This document shows positions 49,001 to 58,000 of a DNA stretch of 64,000 nt, piece by piece. The position numbers and the translations under genes are program-made. Position 1 is the stretch's first letter. Each line of letters starts with the position of its first letter. The DNA is from Siphonodentalium dalli (Eukaryota; Mollusca; Scaphopoda; Gadilida; Siphonodentaliidae). The notes beneath the pieces are model-generated. The model had not been told where the DNA came from. It did not search any database and worked only from the letters and a program-made list of their open reading frames with translations. The stretch covers positions 41,193,912 to 41,257,911 of the forward strand of contig CP136064.1 of NCBI GenBank assembly GCA_032622095.1. The letters are read 5' to 3'.

Positions 49001-52000
49001 GGTACAACCTGTAGCCTGCGCCAAAGGATTTAGTCATGCAAAGAGTAAAATCCAAGATGGCTGCTGGCGGTCATGTTTTTTGGCCGAACGACACCAAAAT
49101 CACTTGTTGCCATCTACATGTCATTATTAACATCAATGACAAATTTCATGATGATCAGGCGAACAGTACGATCTGTAGCCCGCGCCAATGGATTGAATCT
49201 TGAAATCCAAGATGGCTGCCAGGGGCCATGTTTTTAGGCCGAATGACCCCAAAATGACTCGTTCCCATCTACATGTCAATGTCAACATTCATGACAAATT
49301 TCATAAAGATCAGACCAAAGGTACGACCTGTAGCCCGGGCCAAAGGATTTAGTCATGCAAAGAGTAAAATCCAAGATGGCTGCTGGCGGCCATGTTTTTC
49401 GGCCGAACGACCCCAAAATCACTCGTTCCCATCTACATGTCATTGTTAACATCCATGACCAATTTCATGATGTTCCGATCGAAGCTACGACCTGTAGCCC
49501 GCGCCAAAGGATTTAGTCATGCAAAGAGTAAAATCCAAGATGGCTGCTGGTGGCCATGTTTATTGGCCGAACAACCCCAAAACGACTCGTTCCCATCTAC
49601 ATGTCAATATTAACATCCATGACAAATTTCATGATGATCAGACGAACAGCCCGCGCCAATGGATTGAATCTTGAAATCCAAGATGGCTGCCAGCGGCCAT
49701 GTTTTTTGGCAGAATGACCCCAAAATGACTCGTTCCCATCTACATGTCAATGTCAACATTCATGACAAATTTCATAAAGATCAGACCAAAGGTACGACCT
49801 GTAGCCCGGGCCAAAGGATTTAGTCATGCAAAGAGTAAAATCCAAGATGGCTGCTGGCGGCCATGTTTTTCGGCCGAACGACCCCAAAATCACTCGTTCC
49901 CATCTACATGTCATTGTTAACATCCATGACCAATTTCATGATGTTCCGATCGAAGCTACGACCTGTAGCCCGCGCCAAAGGATTTAGTCATGCAAAGAGT
50001 AAAATCCAAGATGGCTGCTGGTGGCCATGTTTATTGGCCGAACAACCCCAAAATGACTCGTTCCCATCTACATGTCAATATTAACATCCATGACAAATTT
50101 TATGATGATCAGACGAACAGTACGACCTGTAGCCCGCGCCAATGGATTGAATTTTGAAATCTAAGATGGCCACCAGCGGCCATGTTTTTTGGCCGAATGA
50201 CCCCACATTGATTCGTTCCCATCTACATGTCAATGTCAACATTCATGACAAATTTCATAAAGATTAGACCAAAGGTACAACCTGTAGCCTGCGCCAAAGG
50301 ATTTAGTCATGCAAAGAGTAAAATCCAAGATGGCTGCTGGCGGTCATGTTTTTTGGCCGAACGACACCAAAATCACTTGTTGCCATCTACATGTCATTAT
50401 TAACATCAATGACAAATTTCATGATGATCAGGCGAACAGTACGATCTGTAGCCCGCGCCAATGGATTGAATCTTGAAATCCAAGATGGCTGCCAGGGGCC
50501 ATGTTTTTAGGCCGAATGACCCCAAAATGACTCGTTCCCATCTACATGTCAATGTCAACATTCATGACAAATTTCATAAAGATCAGACCAAAGGTACGAC
50601 CTGTAGCCCGGGCCAAAGGATTTAGTCATGCAAAGAGTAAAATCCAAGATGGCTGCTGGCGGCCATGTTTTTCGGCCGAACGACCCCAAAATCACTCGTT
50701 CCCATCTACATGTCATTGTTAACATCCATGACCAATTTCATGATGTTCCGATCGAAGCTACGACCTGTAGCCCGCGCCAAAGGATTTAGTCATGCAAAGA
50801 GTAAAATCCAAGATGGCTGCTGGTGGCCATGTTTATTGGCCGAACAACCCCAAAACGACTCGTTCCCATCTACATGTCAATATTAACATCCATGACAAAT
50901 TTCATGATGATCAGACGAACAGCCCGCGCCAATGGATTGAATCTTGAAATCCAAGATGGCTGCCAGCGGCCATGTTTTTTGGCAGAATGACCCCAAAATG
51001 ACTCGTTCCCATCTACATGTCAATGTCAACATTCATGACAAATTTCATAAAGATCAGACCAAAGGTACGACCTGTAGCCCGGGCCAAAGGATTTAGTCAT
51101 GCAAAGAGTAAAATCCAAGATGGCTGCTGGCGGCCATGTTTTTCGGCCGAACGACCCCAAAATCACTCGTTCCCATCTACATGTCATTGTTAACATCCAT
51201 GACCAATTTCATGATGTTCCGATCGAAGCTACGACCTGTAGCCCGCGCCAAAGGATTTAGTCATGCAAAGAGTAAAATCCAAGATGGCTGCTGGTGGCCA
51301 TGTTTATTGGCCGAACAACCCCAAAATGACTCGTTCCCATCTACATGTCAATATTAACATCCATGACAAATTTTATGATGATCAGACGAACAGTACGACC
51401 TGTAGCCCGCGCCAATGGATTGAATTTTGAAATCTAAGATGGCCACCAGCGGCCATGTTTTTTGGCCGAATGACCCCACATTGATTCGTTCCCATCTACA
51501 TGTCAATGTCAACATTCATGACAAATTTCATAAAGATTAGACCAAAGGTACAACCTGTAGCCCGCGCCAAAGGATTTAGTCATGCAAAGAGTAAAATCCA
51601 AGATGGCTGCTGGTGGCCATGTTTTTTGGCCGAACAACTCCAAAATCACTCGTTCCCATCTACATGACAGTGTTAACATCCATGACAAATTTCATAAACT
51701 TCCGACCAAAACAACGACCTGTAGCCCGCGCCAAAGGATTTAGTCATGCAAAGAGTAAAATCCAAGATGGCTGCTGGCAGCCATGTTTTTTGGCCGAACG
51801 ACCCCAAAATCACTCGTTCCCATCTACATGTCATTATTAACATCAATGACAAATTTCATGATGATCAAATGAACAGTACGACCTGTAGGCCGCGCCAATG
51901 GATTGAATCTTGAAATCCACGATGGCTGCCAGCGGCCATGTTTTTTGGCCGAATGACCCAAAAATGACTCGTTCCCATCTACATGTCAATGTCAACATTC

Positions 52001-55000
52001 ATGACAAATTTCATGAAGATCAGACCAAAGGTACAACCTGTAGCCCGCGCCAAAGGAAATTGTTGACGGACACACGGACACACGGACACACGCACACACG
52101 GACACACGGACGACGGACGCCAAACCATGGCAATAGCTCAAACTTACAAGTAAGTTGAGCTAAAAATATCTCAACTGAGTATACAATGTATATCACTTTC
52201 CTTCCATGAATTTCTCTGTTTTGCCAACTTTGGGAGACCTTGCAAATTATGCATTAGATTAATATTATTACACCGTGACATCTACCGCATATAGGTGACC
52301 AGGCTTGTATTTTTTTCATAGAAGATAAATTTGGTGATATTTCTTAATATTAATGGAAAGAATAGTTTATCGGATGTAACACAGGGTGATTATTGAATTG
52401 CGTTTTTTGGGAATTAAAGCAGAGACCGGGATGATTAACTTTAGCATGTGGCATCACACTTTGGTGCAACCATGCGAAGGGAGTAATCCAATGTGTTTCA
52501 CATGATGCCCTGGTGCAAAGGGGAGAAATTTAATATCCAGTTATGACAGTAATTGTCGGAATTCATTCACTTGAAATAATCATTGCAATTTCAACTATAA
52601 GAATAATTTCCCAAAGGATCAAACACGTGTATTGACAAATACAGAGTAGGTGGGATATCATAAGTCTATTTTTTATCTGTCATTTTGCGCCAACCCACAT
52701 GCTTACCCTAACTGGCAAACATTGTCTGTCGCCACAAGCCCTTTTGCATGATTTCACATCAAATGGAATCTCAGACGATCACAGGAGCCTACTCCGGCTA
52801 TAGACTATAGTATTTGTTTCGTACCATCTGGTCGTTTCGTACCTTGTACTAGTAGGAAATCAATTGGTCGTTTCGTAAGTACCATGTTGGGAATGTTGAA
52901 AACATTTTTTATTTCATACTTTAATGAAAAAACAATGTTCATATTAACAGTATTTTATACCGGTAGATGGGAACATATTTAAGAACTAAACACACAAACT
53001 TAAGACATTATGGAAGGGAAAAAATAAGATGAATTTTAGCGAATTTATGAAAGATTTTGAATATTTTTATTTTGTATATATTTAAATATATGATAAACCT
53101 TTCAAACTATATGCCGAACAGTAATATCAGAATTTACACAGTGTACAGTAAACCGGGGCTACAAAAAGTCTTCAAGTAGCTCCGGTTTACGGCATTCATT
53201 TTTGAAACAGGTGCAGGTTACCGGTGAAAGATCATATGAGATGTGTATACAATGAGAGTTAATACTAATCACAATGATAATACCATTGCTTTACAGCTCA
53301 TGGTTAGTTTTTTCAAGAATGACCTCTGTATAAACAAGTGAAGTCTTACTAAGACCACTTAGCATCTTAATCACATCTCGCGAAGTCTTTGTGAGTAATT
53401 TTTTAAGAATCCTATAAGTAACACGAGAATCCCCATAATTTCATCATTCATCTCACAATGTCTGTTTTTCTCTCTGAAGTTAATTGTCTCCAGTGTTCAA
53501 GAGAGGTTCATCAGCTCAATACTACAGTCTTCAATGAGAAAGTTGGTACCGGTACTACTAGTAGTACGGTACCAGTGTATTCATCCATGCCTTCATCTGA
53601 CACAAAAGGCGCCATATTCCACTAGTCTATAGTGCTGGGCGGTATTTAACCATACAAATACCGCAGTAATCCTAAAATAATACCGCGGTATACGGTATTA
53701 CCGATTATTTAAACTAATCCCTTAAAACCCCCGTTTAGTAGCATTCGTTTGGTGCACAGGTCGACTGTTTATGGAGGGAAATCTAATCGCTACACAGATT
53801 ACATAAAATAAGGAAATTTACGCTCCGTTTTATTAAATTATGGAATGCAATCAATGAATGTATCATTATCTGCATGCATGGATTCATGAGCTGATCTTAA
53901 ATACAGGTAATAATTGCGATTTATACAACTTAATGCAAGCATCATTCAGCGAAGTTGGATACACCCAAGAGCTTTGAAACAATCCCCAACTGACAGTGCC
54001 GACTTGCAGAGCACGTGCTGTGACGTTGATATTGGAATGTTCCGCCGGGTGTGAATAACTTAAGAATAAGTACGATGATTTTATTAAATGCCGGGAAATG
54101 AAGTGTATTACTTCCAAAGTATTTAACTTCTAGAACTATTATTGACTTCCCGTTGCATTATTATAAATCATACTTTTAAATCCAGGTTTATGAATGTGAT
54201 CAATTATTCCCACTCGATAACACCCCTGAAATAATGAGCTGCCCCATGCATTCAGTCGATTAAAAATAGCGCAGAATGATGCAATCATACCTTGCAATAT
54301 AATGTTGGGCTGGATTTTGTCCCAGGTGGGGAAGGAATGCATTTTGTTTGGAAATGACATAAACTTGCACACGCCAATCATTGAAACGGACTGGTCATTT
54401 TAAAATTGTCGATCAGCACGTGCATGGGGCACACAACGTAAGTCTTGAAATATATTCGCGGCAATTTCGGGGATGACTTGGAAAACAGAATCCGCAACGC
54501 TAGTAGCTACTCCAGCCCAATTTACAGTAACGCTGTCTCCTGACACAAACTCGCTACCTTACCTCTTAATTGTGATTTCGATGAAATACGGTGTAAAGAA
54601 ACGAAGTAATTTCTTTGTATCCCGACAAAGGAAAACCACAATATACTCGGTAATGGGCCTGTATGATATGTAACCGCGATAATACCGTCTTCAAGGTTTA
54701 CCGATTATGGGAAAGAATGACGGTAACGGTAACGGTATTGAAAATCTTACCGACTATAATCGGTATACCGAAATACCGCCCAGCACTACTAGTCTATGCA
54801 CTGATGCATCACTGAAAGATAAAAGATTATGTTGTTCGCTCAGCAGTTGCCGTCACTGCCGATATCACATGCTGTTAATATGTTGTTGTTTTATCAATAA
54901 TGTATGAAATCAGAACAGATTTCCACATTCCCAACATGGTACAAAATAACCAATTGATTTCCAACATGGTGTGAAACAACCACAAACATCGCGTCCGAAA

Positions 55001-58000
55001 AGACCAGATGGAACGAAATGAAACATCCAGCACGAAATGTCTAGAAACAAGTTCGAAAGAAAAACAAACATCTGGAGGGATATGATATGGTATTTACCGG
55101 TACATCTAAATTCCCCCAGCATCTCATTCAAAATCATGAAAAGTGCTTCCAACTCCCGCTTGTTATAAATACAGAAGAATGCAAACATTCAGCGTTTATA
55201 AGATCAAAATTTACGAAAATAGACTGAAACCCGGCAGCATGGCGGGAAATTCTATTCTACAGCCGATTTCCAAGAATATCTTCAGGACATCTAGCACCTC
55301 CATACCCATCATAATATGCCATAACTGGTTGTTACAATGTACAGCAACAGATACAGTGCACGGAATCTACCTTGGGGACAACACAAGTTTTCACAACCTT
55401 CGTGATTGACGCAAATAGAAATGAATAAAACAAATCAGTAATGCCACAGTCCCTAGGAATCACTGTTAGTTGAATAAAATATTATTTAATAATATTAAAT
55501 CAATATTTTATATTTAGTTATTATAGTTATATTCACAACCCAAAGGGTTGTTTTACAGTAACATAAGCGACGCAAGTATAGTTGTGACGTCAGTAATTTC
55601 TATACCCTATCAACATGAAAATATTGTTTTTACATCCGGGCAATTCAGACCTATGGGGCCCTATGGTGGCCGCCATGTTGGAATAGAATTGTCAAATTAA
55701 TAAAACGAATTTATTTTTCTACTTCGATCAGCCTCCCTATAGCAACACTATTAAATTTGAAAAACAAAATCAACCTTATTAAAAATTAAATGCCTAATGT
55801 GGATTTAGCTGACGCGGGCGCATAGCATTCGGCAAACCTCGCCAGATTCCGTACCGTTACAGTTAGAATATTACGTCCCCTGGCAGGCCATAGCAACGTT
55901 GGAAATGATGACGTAATTTCGTTACAAAATGGTGGCGCTCTCTTGTTTGCGAAATTTGAAATGGAATTGCTTGTTATTGTTATCGCTCGTATTTTAAATG
56001 TACAACGGTATCACAGCACGTAAGCGTTGAGAACAAACGAGAAAGCACAAGCGAAGATAGCACTACGAGCCAATTACTGGAATGACTTTAGAGTCAAAGC
56101 AGTTAAAAGAAGAATAAGAATAACAACAACATGTCAACAACAACAACAACTTGTTAAGTTATTTTGAAGTTGAAGTGAACTGTGTTCAAAGTGAAAATCA
56201 GTCAGTCGGAAAGAAACTCAATGACGAATCTGTGACTGAAAAAAATATGAAAATGAAGGTCACTGGAATGGAATGTGGACTGGTCTGTGCAGACTGCTCA
56301 CCACGGCAATTTGACTTGTTCTGTTATTGTTCAATTTTAAGTCTGTTTTCACCTGGACTGGTTTAGTGGTTAGACTTAGAGTTTCAACTGCAAGCGGCAA
56401 ATCGTTCAATCTACTAACTACTTCTCTAAATAGTAAATTTACAATGTTAATATCTAACACTGTCATGTCAAACCTCAACTTGGGTCAAGGAAATCAGAAA
56501 ATGGACATTTTAGAGCTGACTGATTTACTATACACAGTATAGTTCAGTCATGAACCGTTGAACGTAGCGCGTAGCTGGAACTTGTGGACGCAGTAATCGG
56601 TGAAAGCGTTCATGTGGCTTACTAATCTAATAATATTAGGATTGTATTAGTCAATTTAGTGATTACAGATTACTAAATTTAGTTATCAACGACTTCAGCC
56701 TCACCCACTCACTGTGAATGTGACTCAGGTCAAAATACAATTCTAGCCATCTACAGTCGACAGACTCGACAGAGTCGACACACAGATGTAACAAACATGT
56801 GAAGCCCAGTGAATTGGTGACTAACAAAGTGAGTCATTTATCTTCTTGTTGAGTGAAGGAAAAGAAGAACATCTCCCAATCCCACTTGGTCTCGGCACAC
56901 TGCATAGTTCACGCAGTGACTGGTGAGAGGATATGCTTCCGGACCAACTTTCCATCTGTGTGTATGAATTCTGTTTCCTATGATGGACACATCAAGTTAA
57001 ATTTAATAATTATATTGCACGGTGATTAGTTTTAGCATTCTCACATATTAAATAATTCATGATTTTAACACTGTGTTCTCGATTTAAACCTTAAGCATAA
57101 AGCGGGAGCTTGATCAGCATGGCTAGCATATATATATTAACTAGTGGCTATTTGTGGAAAAATTATTAAATATAGACCTGCGTACTTGCTATTGTCGACT
57201 TGACACATTGGGATTGGAATAATATGTATGCTAAACATAATAATTCCAGGCCAACTTAGTTGAACTGTCACGTCCTTCTAGTTATACATGTACATGACTA
57301 ATGTAGTAATGAGGCAATCATATAAATGTTTAATCTAGTAGCAATTTCTCAGACCATGCCATGAACATCTATGTATCTATGCCTGTCAAGAATAATGCCA
57401 TTCCTCCCGGGCAATTATTAAATTGTTCATATGCTATCAGATGCCTATTAACCAATAGTGTCAGCATGTGTCGCATGATTAGTAATTTTAGATAAATTTC
57501 TCAACGAACATTAAGTTTTTTGGCAAAGAGACATATATAGAATTAAATTGAAATAGAATTAAATTTCCATCAATATTGTTAATTTCAGTCTAGGTCTCCG
57601 CTATCACTTTTGTTGACCATCACAATGATTAGACATCTGAGAGTACGATAAAAGCTCACAAAAGTCACGATCAAGCATGCAATCTCGAGCTGGGACCACC
57701 CTTAATACTTGTTTCTTATCATCTACCTCACAGAAGGGGTCACCCCTAAGTAGTAACAATATAGGAAATGCACCAAACATATCACTATTGCACAATGACA
57801 TCAGTTTGTTTGATCTAAAATATTTATCCACTCCAGCCCCAAAACAATAGTCATTTGGCAAATTATCTCATTCATTTTTGAAGTGCCTATCATCTACTGA
57901 AGTTGGATCCTACCACAGGCCATAAATTATGTCTCATTGAGTCATTGTGCCCCATCCATGTAACCCGTTTTCATAAAAATGTATTCAGTATTATATGTAA

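Noticed and set aside
46893-52158. Repeated ORFs of 70-82 codons beginning MFFGRTTPKS in the second array
   Set aside because: Same cause: open frames created by identical monomers, with no start context or domain.
57604-57861. 85-codon minus-strand ORF beginning MPNDYCFGAGVDKYF
   Set aside because: Looks somewhat protein-like, but no splice-supported neighbours, no recognised family and no repeat copy were found. Not strong enough to list as a gene.
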